DNA from: Rhizobium sp. SL86
GTDB taxonomy: Bacteria; Pseudomonadota; Alphaproteobacteria; Rhizobiales; Rhizobiaceae
DNA length: 64,000 nucleotides
Direction: 5' to 3'
Assembly (NCBI RefSeq): GCF_026672545.1
Contig: NZ_JAPPRJ010000007.1
Coordinates: 1 to 64,000 of the forward strand
Position 1 is the first letter of the stretch. Each line of letters begins with the position of its first letter. Under the pieces are notes generated by a model. The model was not told the DNA's origin and searched no databases. It saw only the letters and a program-made list of their open reading frames with translations. Shown in pieces: positions 1 through 7,847 of this stretch. A program made the translations under genes and the position numbers.

Positions 1-237
1 GGCGGGCTTGCCTTCTGTCAGTCCCGTGGCTTGAGCGTGCCCGAAGACATCGGCATCGCCGGATGGGGTGGGATGGAGGCGGCGTCCATTCTGCAGAAGC
101 GCCTGACCACGACCGTCGTGCCGACAACCAGCATCGGCAAGGCGGCGGCCGAAGCCCTGGTCGCCAAGCTGAAGGGCGAACCCGTCCAGACCGTCACCTT
201 CGTCCCAACCCGGCTGGTACCCGGCGAGACGGCTTGA
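1..237 (+). CDS. LacI-family transcriptional regulator, C-terminal part
   Basis: This is an open frame from the first base to the TGA at 235-237. The visible 78 residues match the C-terminal part of LacI/GntR-type regulators: a VPEDIGIAGWG strand, then a TTVVPT stretch and the usual end of the effector-binding domain. The DNA-binding head lies outside the window. It converges on the SMP-30 gene and is probably the regulator of a neighbouring sugar-acid operon (inference). Confidence 0.8.
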   Translation, partial: GGLAFCQSRGLSVPEDIGIAGWGGMEAASILQKRLTTTVVPTTSIGKAAAEALVAKLKGEPVQTVTFVPTRLVPGETA

Positions 238-252
238 GATGCCAAACTGGCC

Positions 253-1143
253 TCAAGGGGTCTGGATGCCGCGCCGGTTCAGCACCACCGAATAAACACT
301 CGTGGTCGCCGTGATGAACAACCGATGCTTCGAGTGACCGCCAAAGCAGAGGTTCGACACCATTTCCGGCACCAGGATCTTGCCCATCAGATGGCCATCC
401 GGCGCGATGCAATGCACGCCATCCGCTGCGGAGGACCACAGGTTTCCGTCCGTATCGACCCGCATGCCATCGGCGCAGCCGGGCGTGATCACATGGAAGA
501 TACGCCCATTCACCGGACGCCCATCGACCATGTCGAACACGCGGATATGTTGCGGATCGGAAGAAAACATGCGCCCTGTATCCGCCACATAAAGACGGCT
601 GCCATCCGGGCTGAAGGCGAGGCCATTCGGCCCCTGGATGTCGGTGATCACGGCCTCGAGGCCACCATCCGATGACACCCGGTAGACCGTGCAGGGCAGC
701 TCCTGCTCTGCCTTTGCGCCCTCGTAATTGGTCATGATCCCGTAATGCGGATCGCTGAACCAGATGGCATCATCGGGAGCAACGATGACATCGTTCGGAC
801 TGTTGAGACGCTTGCCTTGATAGCTGTCGGCGATAACCGTGATAGACCCGTCCCATTCGGTCCGCGTCACCCGGCGCGTTCCATGCTCGCAGCTGACGAG
901 ACGGCCCTGCCGGTCTCGTGTATGGCCGTTCGCAAAGTTCGAGGGCTGGCGATAGGTGGTGACGCCATCCTCGCTCCAGCGGACGATGCGGTTGTTGGGA
1001 ATGTCGGAAAACAGCAGGCAGCCGGCATCGCCGAACCACACCGGCCCTTCCGTCCAGTCAAACCCGGTCGCCAGCCGCTTTACCGGCGCATTGCCGAGCA
1101 CATAGGTGGCGAAGATCGGATCGATGACTTCAAAAAACGACAT
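253..1143 (-). CDS. SMP-30/gluconolactonase family protein
   Basis: This 296-residue protein has the six-bladed propeller motifs of the SMP-30/LRE family: EGPVWFGDAGCLLFSDIPNN near the N-terminus, LNSPNDVIVAPDDAIWFSDP in the middle, and GPNGLAFSPDGSRLYVADT after it. These carry the conserved metal-binding Glu, Asn and Asp residues. The family hydrolyses sugar lactones to aldonic acids in the cytoplasm, using a divalent metal. A GGAGGAG ribosome site precedes the ATG. It is the last gene of the leftward operon with idnD and the 2-hydroxyacid dehydrogenase, so it probably opens a lactone that feeds the gluconate/idonate pathway. The exact substrate is not readable. Confidence 0.88.
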   Translation of the reverse strand: MSFFEVIDPIFATYVLGNAPVKRLATGFDWTEGPVWFGDAGCLLFSDIPNNRIVRWSEDGVTTYRQPSNFANGHTRDRQGRLVSCEHGTRRVTRTEWDGSITVIADSYQGKRLNSPNDVIVAPDDAIWFSDPHYGIMTNYEGAKAEQELPCTVYRVSSDGGLEAVITDIQGPNGLAFSPDGSRLYVADTGRMFSSDPQHIRVFDMVDGRPVNGRIFHVITPGCADGMRVDTDGNLWSSAADGVHCIAPDGHLMGKILVPEMVSNLCFGGHSKHRLFITATTSVYSVVLNRRGIQTP

Positions 1144-1175
1144 GGCTCATGCTCCTCCCTGAACAGTCGCCGCAC

Positions 1176-2210
1176 TTAAGCCGAAAACGCAATCTGCGCC
1201 TTCATTGCCTGGCTCCGATCCGATGCGAGCAGAAAGCCCTTCTCGGCCTCGGCCAGCGACACGGTATGCGTGATCAGCGGCTTTACGTCGATCAAGCCTT
1301 TCCGCATCAGTTCGACACCGATGGCAAATTCCTGATGGAAGCGGAAGGAGCCTCTGAGTTCGAGCTCCTTGGCCGTGATCGCCATCATGGGCAGTGTCAT
1401 ATCGCCGCCCAGGCCGAGCTGCAGAATGATCCCGCGTGGCCTGAGCGCCGGAATGGCGCCTGCAAGCGCCGCAGCAACACCCGTGCACTCATAGAGCACA
1501 TCGAAAGTGCCCTTGTCGCCGGCATAGGCCGACAGCGCATCCGGCTCATTCGCCGTATTGATCACCCTGTCAGCCCCGACCTTTGCGGCCAGCGCCAGCG
1601 TGAAATCGGAGAGATCGGTGGCAACGATCTCGGCAGCACCAGCGCGTCGTGCGGAGAGGATCGAGAGCACGCCAATCGGTCCGCAGCCGGTCACGAGGAC
1701 CCGCTTGCCGAACAGGCTGCCCGCTCGCGTCGTGGCATGCAGGGTGACCGCCAGCGGTTCGGCCATCGCCGCCTCGCCGGCAGAAAGCCCCGTCGCATCG
1801 ACGCATTGATAGGCATCCGCCACCAGGCTTTCGCGGAAAGCGCCCTGAATGTGCGGGAAGGGCATGGCGCTGCCGTAAAAACGCATGTTGAGGCACTGGT
1901 TCTGCAGTCCCTCGCCGCAATAGCGGCACTGGCCGCAGGGCCGAGAGGGCGAAACGGCCACAAGCTGCCCGATCTCGAAGCCGGAGACACCGGGCCCGAT
2001 CGCCTCGACACGAGCCGAGACCTCATGGCCAAGGATCATGGGTTCTTTCAGCCGCACCGCGCCGAAGCCGCCGTGATTGTAATAGTGCAGATCCGAACCG
2101 CAGATCCCGCCTGTCGCGAGCTTCAGCCGCAGCTGGCCGGCTTGCGGGTCTTCCACAGGGCGATCTTCGATCCGGAGATCACGGGCGGCATGAATGACGA
2201 TGGCTTTCAT
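1176..2210 (-). CDS. idnD: L-idonate 5-dehydrogenase (zinc-dependent MDR family)
   Basis: This 344-residue medium-chain dehydrogenase has catalytic zinc ligands Cys37, His62 and Glu63 (GHE motif). Its structural zinc cysteines are at 92, 95, 98 and 106. A Rossmann motif (VLVTGCGPIGVLS) follows in the middle. Overall pattern and length match L-idonate 5-dehydrogenase, which oxidises L-idonate to 5-keto-D-gluconate with NAD(P). The start codon shares one base with the stop of the upstream dehydrogenase, implying translational coupling. The partner reductase, idnO, lies in the divergent operon. A sorbitol/xylitol-type dehydrogenase is the alternative, but the neighbours favour idonate. Confidence 0.85.
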   Translation of the reverse strand: MKAIVIHAARDLRIEDRPVEDPQAGQLRLKLATGGICGSDLHYYNHGGFGAVRLKEPMILGHEVSARVEAIGPGVSGFEIGQLVAVSPSRPCGQCRYCGEGLQNQCLNMRFYGSAMPFPHIQGAFRESLVADAYQCVDATGLSAGEAAMAEPLAVTLHATTRAGSLFGKRVLVTGCGPIGVLSILSARRAGAAEIVATDLSDFTLALAAKVGADRVINTANEPDALSAYAGDKGTFDVLYECTGVAAALAGAIPALRPRGIILQLGLGGDMTLPMMAITAKELELRGSFRFHQEFAIGVELMRKGLIDVKPLITHTVSLAEAEKGFLLASDRSQAMKAQIAFSA

Positions 2211-3157
2211 CAGAGCACCGGAGTGAGGAGGGCTTCACCGGCGAAATGCGCGGTGAGATTGTCGCGGACGAGCTTGCCCATCGCCTTTCGAGTCTCGATG
2301 GTCCCGCTGGCATGATGGGGCTGCAGCAACACATTCGGCAGCGACAGAAAGCGCGGATTGAGATTGGGTTCGCCTTCGAAGACATCGAGGGCTGCCGAGC
2401 CAAGCTTGCCCGTCTCAAGCGCTTCCAGCAGGGCTTCTTCATCGATGTTGGAGGCGCGGCTGATATTGATCAGCATGCCCTCGGGCCCGAGCGCCTCGAT
2501 CACCTTGGCACCGACAATATGCCGGGTCGCAGCCGAAGCTGCCAGCGTGACAAAGAGGAAGTCCGAACGCTCTGCGAGTGCTACAGGATCGGCGATGAAT
2601 TTCCAATCCTTGGCGAAATCCTTGGCCGAGACATCGCTATAGGCAATCTCCATGTCGAAGCCGGCTAGGCGTTTGGCAACCTCGAATCCGATCCGCCCAA
2701 GGCCGAGCACCCCTGCCCTGCGTCCCCAGACGCGACGCTTCAGGGGATAGAGACCCTTGGCCGCCCAGGACCCGTCTTTCACCCAGGTTTCAGCACCGAT
2801 CATCCCACGCGACTGGACCAGCATCATCGCGACCCCGAGATCGGCGACATCGTTCGTCAGCACGTCGGGCGTATTCGTAACGCGGATTCCACGCTCCCGG
2901 CACGCGCCGAGGTCGACCGCATCAAAGCCGACGCCATAGACCGAGATGACTTCGAGATTCGGGCAGGCTGCGATCGTCTGTGCATTGGCGCCGAGCTCGC
3001 CACGGGTCGCGATACCCCGGATTTTCTGCCCGACCTCGGCCAGGAAGGCAGCCTTGTCGTCAGCCTCGAAGTAGCGATGCATCTGGAAGCTTTGCTCCAG
3101 CGGCACCTGGTCCCAGTCCGGATAAGGACCCATCTGCAGGATATCGGGTTTGGTCAT
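2210..3157 (-). CDS. D-isomer-specific 2-hydroxyacid dehydrogenase (GhrB / 2-ketogluconate reductase type)
   Basis: This 315-residue protein has the family's NAD-binding motif (AGVLGLGRIGFEVAKRL). The catalytic Arg lies in LINISRASNIDEEAL, with a Glu in VFEGEPNLNP and a His in LQPHHASGT. The open frame extends upstream, but a strong GGGGAGAG site lies just before the ATG at 3157, which fixes the start. Such enzymes reduce hydroxypyruvate, glyoxylate or 2-ketogluconate with NAD(P)H. The sugar-acid context makes 2-keto-gluconate/gulonate likely (inference). It is the first gene of the leftward operon, 34 bp from the shared operator. Confidence 0.85.
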   Translation of the reverse strand: MTKPDILQMGPYPDWDQVPLEQSFQMHRYFEADDKAAFLAEVGQKIRGIATRGELGANAQTIAACPNLEVISVYGVGFDAVDLGACRERGIRVTNTPDVLTNDVADLGVAMMLVQSRGMIGAETWVKDGSWAAKGLYPLKRRVWGRRAGVLGLGRIGFEVAKRLAGFDMEIAYSDVSAKDFAKDWKFIADPVALAERSDFLFVTLAASAATRHIVGAKVIEALGPEGMLINISRASNIDEEALLEALETGKLGSAALDVFEGEPNLNPRFLSLPNVLLQPHHASGTIETRKAMGKLVRDNLTAHFAGEALLTPVL

Positions 3158-3190
3158 GATGTCTCTCCCCAGGGATGCTTGACTTTCGAT

Positions 3191-3204
3191 TGTTATCGAT
3201 AACA
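3191..3204. promoter_or_regulatory. LacI-family operator (perfect 14-bp palindrome)
   Basis: TGTTATCGATAACA is a perfect palindrome in the 97-bp gap between two divergent operons. It closely resembles known GntR/IdnR-type operators of enterobacteria, which have a central CG pair typical of LacI-family sites. It probably lets one LacI regulator control both operons. The candidate regulators are the gene at 5773 and the one cut at the left edge. Confidence 0.8.
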
Positions 3205-3254
3205 TATACAAATCATCCGACGCTTGTCGAGAGCGAAACTGAAGGGAGTAAACC

Positions 3255-4010
3255 GTGGCACTGAACCTGTTCGACCTGAAGGGCAAGCGCGCTCTGATCA
3301 CCGGATCCTCGCAAGGGATCGGCTTTGCGCTGGCAGAGGGTCTCAAGGCTGCCGGCGCCGAGATCGTCCTCAACGGCCGCGACGAGGCAAAACTCAAGGA
3401 TGCGGCCGCACGGATCGAGGGTGCCGACCAGCTCGCTTTCGATGCGACGGACCACAATGCTGTGCGCGCGACCGTCGATGCCTACGAGGCCTCCGGCAAG
3501 GGGATCGACATCCTCGTCAACAATGCCGGCATGCAGCATCGCGCACCACTCGAAGACTTCCCCGCCGACGCTTTTGAGCGCCTGCTGCAGACCAATATCG
3601 CCAGCGTCTTCCATGTCGGCCAGGCCGTTGCCCGCCACATGATCACCCGTGGTCGCGGCAAGATCATCAATATCGCCAGCGTCCAGACCGCACTCGCCCG
3701 CCCCTCGATTGCCCCTTACACCGCGACCAAGGGCGCGGTCGGCAACCTGACCAAGGGCATGGCCACCGACTGGGCCAAGCACGGCCTGAACTGCAACGCG
3801 ATTGCACCCGGTTATTTCGACACGCCGCTGAATGCAGCTCTCGTCGCCGACCCGACCTTCTCGGCCTGGCTCGAAAAACGCACGCCGGCCGGCCGGTGGG
3901 GCAAGGTCGAGGAATTGCAGGGCGCATGCATCTTCCTCGCTTCCGATGCATCCAGCTTCGTCAACGGACATATCCTTTATGTCGACGGCGGGATCACGGC
4001 ATCGCTATGA
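3255..4010 (+). CDS. idnO: 5-keto-D-gluconate 5-reductase (SDR family)
   Basis: This is a 251-residue classical short-chain dehydrogenase. The nucleotide-binding motif TGSSQGIG is at 17-24 and NNAG at 89-92. The catalytic residues are Ser142, Tyr155 and Lys159 (YTATK). It matches gluconate 5-dehydrogenase/IdnO, which reduces 5-keto-D-gluconate to D-gluconate. The GTG start at 3255 is preceded by GAAGGGAG. It is the first gene of the rightward operon and overlaps gluconokinase by ATGA, so product and next enzyme are coupled. Confidence 0.88.
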   Translation: MALNLFDLKGKRALITGSSQGIGFALAEGLKAAGAEIVLNGRDEAKLKDAAARIEGADQLAFDATDHNAVRATVDAYEASGKGIDILVNNAGMQHRAPLEDFPADAFERLLQTNIASVFHVGQAVARHMITRGRGKIINIASVQTALARPSIAPYTATKGAVGNLTKGMATDWAKHGLNCNAIAPGYFDTPLNAALVADPTFSAWLEKRTPAGRWGKVEELQGACIFLASDASSFVNGHILYVDGGITASL

Positions 4011-4504
4011 GCTTGCGTCTGGTCATCATGGGCGTGGCAGGCTGCGGCAAGTCGAGCGTCGGCGCCGCTCTGTCCGAACAGCTTGATATCCCATACCGCG
4101 ACGGCGACGATCTCCACAGCACCGAAGCCGTCGAGAAGATGCGGGCAGGTATTCCGCTTGACGATGACGACCGCTGGCCCTGGCTCGATCGGATTGCCGA
4201 CACACTGAGAAGCGAGGCGCCGCTGATCATCGGCTGCTCTGCGCTTCGGCGCGTTTACCGCGACAGAATTCGCGCTGGCGCTGGCGGAGAGGTGACATTC
4301 GTCCATCTCGCGGGCGACCGCGATCTCATTGCATCGCGCATGGCCTCCCGCGCCGGCCACTACATGCCCCTGTCACTGCTCGACAGCCAGTTCGCGACCC
4401 TGGAAAAGCCAGGGCCGGACGAAGCCATCGAAGTGACGATCGACCAACCGATGGCAAATATCGTCGGCGAGGTCCTGTCTAATCTCGGAGGAAGCCCGCA
4501 ATGA
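4007..4504 (+). CDS. gntK: Gluconokinase
   Basis: This 165-residue P-loop kinase has the Walker A motif GVAGCGKSS at residues 9-17. The LDDDDRWPWL and ALRRVYRD motifs are characteristic of the GntK/IdnK family, and length is normal. It phosphorylates D-gluconate to 6-phosphogluconate, the entry to the Entner-Doudoroff or pentose phosphate routes. The longer upstream frame is rejected because the ATG at 4007 overlaps the idnO stop (ATGA) and gives the family's usual N-terminus. Its stop again overlaps the next start by ATGA. Confidence 0.92.
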   Translation: MSLRLVIMGVAGCGKSSVGAALSEQLDIPYRDGDDLHSTEAVEKMRAGIPLDDDDRWPWLDRIADTLRSEAPLIIGCSALRRVYRDRIRAGAGGEVTFVHLAGDRDLIASRMASRAGHYMPLSLLDSQFATLEKPGPDEAIEVTIDQPMANIVGEVLSNLGGSPQ

Positions 4505-5388
4505 CCAACAAGATCGCCCTCATCGGGGCCGGTGCCATGGGCGGTGCCATCGGCGCCCGCCTCACAGAGACCGGAACGGACCTGATCGTCTACGATCGTG
4601 ACCCAGAAAAGATTGCAGCCCTTGTCGCAAAGGGTGCCGCTGCAGCTTCGTCGGCAGCAGATGCGGCAAGCCAGGCCAAGGCCGTTATCCTCTCGCTTAA
4701 CTCGGCAGCCATCGTCCGCGCCGCCGTCTTCGGGCCGCAGGGCGTTGCCGAAGGGGCCAAGCCCGGCACGCTGATCATCGACATGTCCTCGATCGACCCG
4801 GAGACGACAAAAGCACTCGCGACAGAAGGCGCGACCCGTGGCTTGCGCTGGGTGGACAGCCCTCTGTCCGGCGGCATTCCGAAGGCCGCGATTGGCCAGC
4901 TGACCCTGATGCAGGGCGGCGCCGAAGCCGACGTGCAGGAAACGCAGGGCATCCTGTCGAAGCTCGCCGGAAACCAGACCCATATGGGCGGTCCAGGTGC
5001 TGGACAGACCACCAAGATGATCAATCAGGTGCTCTGCGGCCTCGGCTTCCTGGCTGTGGCCGAGGCAACCGCCCTCGCCGAAGCAGCCGGCGTCGATGTC
5101 GAGAAGATTCCGCAGGCGCTCAAAGGTGGCCGCGCCGACAGCGCACTTCTGCAGGAATACATGCCGCGCTTCGCCAGCAGGGATTACCGCCGCACCGGGC
5201 GCATCGACAACATGGTCAAGGACCTCAACGCCGCCCAGGATCTGGCGAGGCTCACGCACACCTCGATGCCGCTGACAGCGATCTGCGCCGAAGTCCACCG
5301 CATGCTGACAGCCGCCGGCCTCGGCGGCGAGGACCAGGCCGCATTGATGGAATATTTCAAGGGACCCAACAAGGAGATTGCCCCATGA
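4501..5388 (+). CDS. NAD-binding beta-hydroxyacid dehydrogenase (HIBADH/GarR-like)
   Basis: This 295-residue protein has an N-terminal Rossmann motif (IALIGAGAMGGAIGARL), the substrate-site motif DSPLSGGIPKA and the catalytic Lys region GGPGAGQTTKMINQ. These place it in the 3-hydroxyisobutyrate/tartronate-semialdehyde reductase family. Within this operon it probably acts on a 3- or 2-hydroxy sugar acid; the substrate cannot be read. It is joined to both neighbours by ATGA overlaps. Confidence 0.85.
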   Translation: MTNKIALIGAGAMGGAIGARLTETGTDLIVYDRDPEKIAALVAKGAAAASSAADAASQAKAVILSLNSAAIVRAAVFGPQGVAEGAKPGTLIIDMSSIDPETTKALATEGATRGLRWVDSPLSGGIPKAAIGQLTLMQGGAEADVQETQGILSKLAGNQTHMGGPGAGQTTKMINQVLCGLGFLAVAEATALAEAAGVDVEKIPQALKGGRADSALLQEYMPRFASRDYRRTGRIDNMVKDLNAAQDLARLTHTSMPLTAICAEVHRMLTAAGLGGEDQAALMEYFKGPNKEIAP

Positions 5389-5720
5389 TCACCCGCTACG
5401 CATTGTTCGACGGCAAGATCCATGAAGGACAGACGGAGGCTTTCCGCGCCGCCGTCCTCGCCGAAATCCTGCCGAAATGGCGCCAGTTCCCCGGCGCCCT
5501 CTCCGTCCGCGTCACCTTCGCCGAAAGTCGCGATGACGGCGCACCGGAATATCCGATGATCCTCGCCATCAGCTATCCAGATCTGCCGAGCGTAGACGCA
5601 GCCCTTGCGAGCCACGTTCGCACCGAGGCGAGGGCCGCGACCGAGTCCGTCCTGGAGCGCTTCTTCACTGGCTCGATCCATCATCACGTCACAACGGCGC
5701 ATGAATACACGCCCCTGTGA
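5385..5720 (+). CDS. Small dimeric alpha/beta-barrel protein (EthD-like)
   Basis: This 111-residue protein begins MITRYALFDGKIHEGQ and has the beta-alpha-beta-beta-alpha-beta look of EthD/Dabb ferredoxin-like proteins. The C-terminal HHHVTTAHEY stretch is His-rich. No catalytic motif is diagnostic. It overlaps the preceding dehydrogenase by ATGA and ends the rightward operon. Similar small proteins sit at the ends of rhizobial sugar-acid operons, where they may be isomerase-like or accessory; the role is unknown. Confidence 0.7.
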   Translation: MITRYALFDGKIHEGQTEAFRAAVLAEILPKWRQFPGALSVRVTFAESRDDGAPEYPMILAISYPDLPSVDAALASHVRTEARAATESVLERFFTGSIHHHVTTAHEYTPL

Positions 5721-5751
5721 TCTAACCCTGCAGAGACTGGATTTTCGCCAG

Positions 5752-5765
5752 AGATAACGATAACA
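5752..5765. promoter_or_regulatory. Imperfect LacI-type operator upstream of the LacI gene
   Basis: AGATAACGATAACA ends 7 bp before the LacI start codon. On the reverse strand it matches the 3191 palindrome at 11 of 14 positions, with one half-site intact. It may let the regulator repress its own gene, but the second half-site is degenerate. Confidence 0.45.
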
Positions 5766-5772
5766 AAATGGT

Positions 5773-6789
5773 ATGAGCACGCCCCGCAAAGCACCGACCA
5801 TGGCCGACGTCGCCCGCCTTGCGGGCGTCTCGCCCATGACGGTGAGCCGGGCGTTCAAGCGTGACGCCTCCGTGAGCGACGCAACGCGCAGTGCCATCCT
5901 CGAAGCCGCCGACAGCCTCGGCTACGTCTTTGACAGCACGGCGTCCAATCTGCGTTCGCAGCGCACCGATTTTGTCGCCGTGACGATCCCATCGATCAAC
6001 AATGCCAACTTCGCCGATACCGTGCGCGGACTGTCCGAGGGGCTGAAGGAGCGCGGCCTGCAGATCCTGCTCGGTTATACGGATTATGACATCCAGGAAG
6101 AAGAGCGACTGGTCGAACAGTTGCTTCGCCGCCGCCCGGAAGCGATCGTCGTGACGGGCGGGCGCCAAACCCCGCGGACGCGGCGTCTGCTGGAAAATGC
6201 AGGCATACCTGTCATCGAGACCTGGGATCTGCCCGACAATCCCGTCGGCCATGTCGTCGGCTTCTCCAACGCGGCTGCGGTTCGCTCAATGGTCGACCAC
6301 TTCGTCTCGGTCGGGATCACCCGAATTGCCTTTATCGGCGGCGATGCCGACCGTGACACCCGTGGCACGGATCGCCGGGCGGGCTTCATCGCGGCCATGC
6401 AGGCACACGGTCTGGATCCCGATCGACTGATCGCGGCCGGCACACCGCCCATTTCCATGAGAGAAGGCGCAGACGCCATGGGCCGATTGTTGGACACGCT
6501 GCCGGACACACAAGCCGTCATCTGCGTGTCCGACCTGTCAGCCTTTGGCGCCCTGACGGAATGTCAGAGGCGCGGCGTGAATGTCCCTGGACAGATCGCC
6601 GTCGCCGGCTTCGGCGACTACGAGATCGCTGGGATCTGCGTGCCGTCGCTCACCACTATAAACCCGCTGCCCCGTGAAATCGGCAAACGCGCGGCCGAGC
6701 TCATCCTTGATGTTCTCGATGGCACGCAGGCAGGCCCCGCGACCATTGCTCTTGAACCGATCCTGATGCGTCGCCAATCGAGCCCGTAA
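5773..6789 (+). CDS. LacI-family (GntR-type) transcriptional regulator
   Basis: This is a full-length LacI-family protein of 338 residues. The helix-turn-helix MADVARLAGVSPMTVSRAF is at about 10-28, followed by a hinge helix and a periplasmic-binding-protein-like effector domain. It resembles gluconate repressors (GntR/IdnR) in the IPSINNANFADTVRGLSEGL region. Given the idn/gnt-type genes and the matching operator at 3191, it is the likely local repressor, relieved by a sugar acid. A terminator follows. Confidence 0.88.
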   Translation: MSTPRKAPTMADVARLAGVSPMTVSRAFKRDASVSDATRSAILEAADSLGYVFDSTASNLRSQRTDFVAVTIPSINNANFADTVRGLSEGLKERGLQILLGYTDYDIQEEERLVEQLLRRRPEAIVVTGGRQTPRTRRLLENAGIPVIETWDLPDNPVGHVVGFSNAAAVRSMVDHFVSVGITRIAFIGGDADRDTRGTDRRAGFIAAMQAHGLDPDRLIAAGTPPISMREGADAMGRLLDTLPDTQAVICVSDLSAFGALTECQRRGVNVPGQIAVAGFGDYEIAGICVPSLTTINPLPREIGKRAAELILDVLDGTQAGPATIALEPILMRRQSSP

Positions 6790-6799
6790 TGGCATGAAA

Positions 6800-6824
6800 A
6801 AAGGGCGCTGATTATGCGCCCTTT
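6800..6824. terminator. Bidirectional rho-independent terminator
   Basis: AAAGGGCGC and GCGCCCTTT form a perfect 9-bp stem around a 7-nt loop. An A-run precedes it and a pyrimidine-rich stretch follows, so it can serve both the rightward LacI gene and the leftward TRAP operon, which converge here. Confidence 0.85.
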
Positions 6825-6846
6825 CTCTTCGCCAATTTTCAATCCG

Positions 6847-7821
6847 TTACTTTTGGGTTGCCAGCACAGCATTGACGACTGCATCGCCATTGGCGGCGGT
6901 ATAACCATCCCAGACCGACTTGACCGCAGCCTGGAAGGCCGCAGCGTCGACATCCGTGTTGACCTCCATGCCGGCAGCCTGGAGCTCGGCGATCATCGAT
7001 GCCTCCTTCTCCTGTGCGAGCTTGCGCTGCATGGCAACAGCCTCGGCGGCAACTTCAAGGATCACCTTCTGCTCATCGGCGGTCAGGCCGTTGAACTTGG
7101 CATCGTTGATGGCGAGCGCCAGCGCCGAATAGGCATGCTGCGTCATGCTCAGATACTTCTGCACTTCATTGAACTTGAAGGACAGGACGATGCCGATCGG
7201 ATGATCCTGCGCATCGACCACACCCGTCTCAAGCGCTGTGTAGAGTTCGGCGACCGGCAACTGCGTCGGATTGGCGCCGAGTGCCGCGAACATGTCGTTC
7301 AGGGCCTTGGAGTTGTTGACGCGCATGTTGAGCCCGGAAACATCGGCCGGCACGCGGATGGGACCGCGATTGTTGGTCATGTTGCGGTAGCCGTTTTCCG
7401 GATAGCCGAGCATCTTCAGGCCATGCTGGGTGAACTGGGCCGAAACGCCCTGCCCGACTTCCCCGTCTAGGACCTTGTAGGCAAGTTCCCGGTTGGGGAA
7501 CATGAAGGGCAGTTCAAAGGCACCGGCATCCGGCACCAGACCGGTCAGGTTGTTGAGGCCCGTCATGACGATGTCGATGATGCCGGAACGGGCACCATCG
7601 ATCATCGCCTGGTCGTTGCCGAGTTGCCCCTGGGGGAAAATGGTGACCTTGACCGAGCCGTTCGTGCGCGCTTCGACCTGCTCCTTGAAGAAGACGGAGA
7701 GGGTCTGCTGCAGATCGGTATCGGGCGCGGCATGAGCAAGTTTCAGCTCTGTTTCGGCATGCGCGGAAACCCCGGTAAAGGCGATTGCGGTTGCTAGTCC
7801 AAGCACTTTCAAGATTTTCAT
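6847..7821 (-). CDS. dctP: TRAP transporter substrate-binding protein (DctP family)
   Basis: This 324-residue protein has a cleavable signal peptide (MKILKVLGLATAIAFTGVSA, then HA). The mature part carries TRAP motifs: ELKLAHAAPDTD at the start, PADVSGLNMRVNNS with the conserved substrate-carboxylate Arg, and AALETGVVDAQDHPI. It captures an organic or sugar acid in the periplasm for the DctQM permease. A GGAGGAG site precedes the ATG. It is the last gene of the operon dctQ-dctM-dctP. Its position next to the idn/gnt-like operons suggests a sugar acid ligand (inference). Confidence 0.92.
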   Translation of the reverse strand: MKILKVLGLATAIAFTGVSAHAETELKLAHAAPDTDLQQTLSVFFKEQVEARTNGSVKVTIFPQGQLGNDQAMIDGARSGIIDIVMTGLNNLTGLVPDAGAFELPFMFPNRELAYKVLDGEVGQGVSAQFTQHGLKMLGYPENGYRNMTNNRGPIRVPADVSGLNMRVNNSKALNDMFAALGANPTQLPVAELYTALETGVVDAQDHPIGIVLSFKFNEVQKYLSMTQHAYSALALAINDAKFNGLTADEQKVILEVAAEAVAMQRKLAQEKEASMIAELQAAGMEVNTDVDAAAFQAAVKSVWDGYTAANGDAVVNAVLATQK

Positions 7822-7847
7822 GTCAGGCTCCTCCCTGTTGTGAAGTC

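Noticed and set aside
1149..2315. 388-residue plus-strand frame over idnD
   Set aside because: It is antisense to a well-supported zinc dehydrogenase and has no family character.
3158..3457. Upstream extension of the 2-hydroxyacid dehydrogenase
   Set aside because: It would cross the operator and the divergent idnO start; the ATG at 3157 has an excellent ribosome site.
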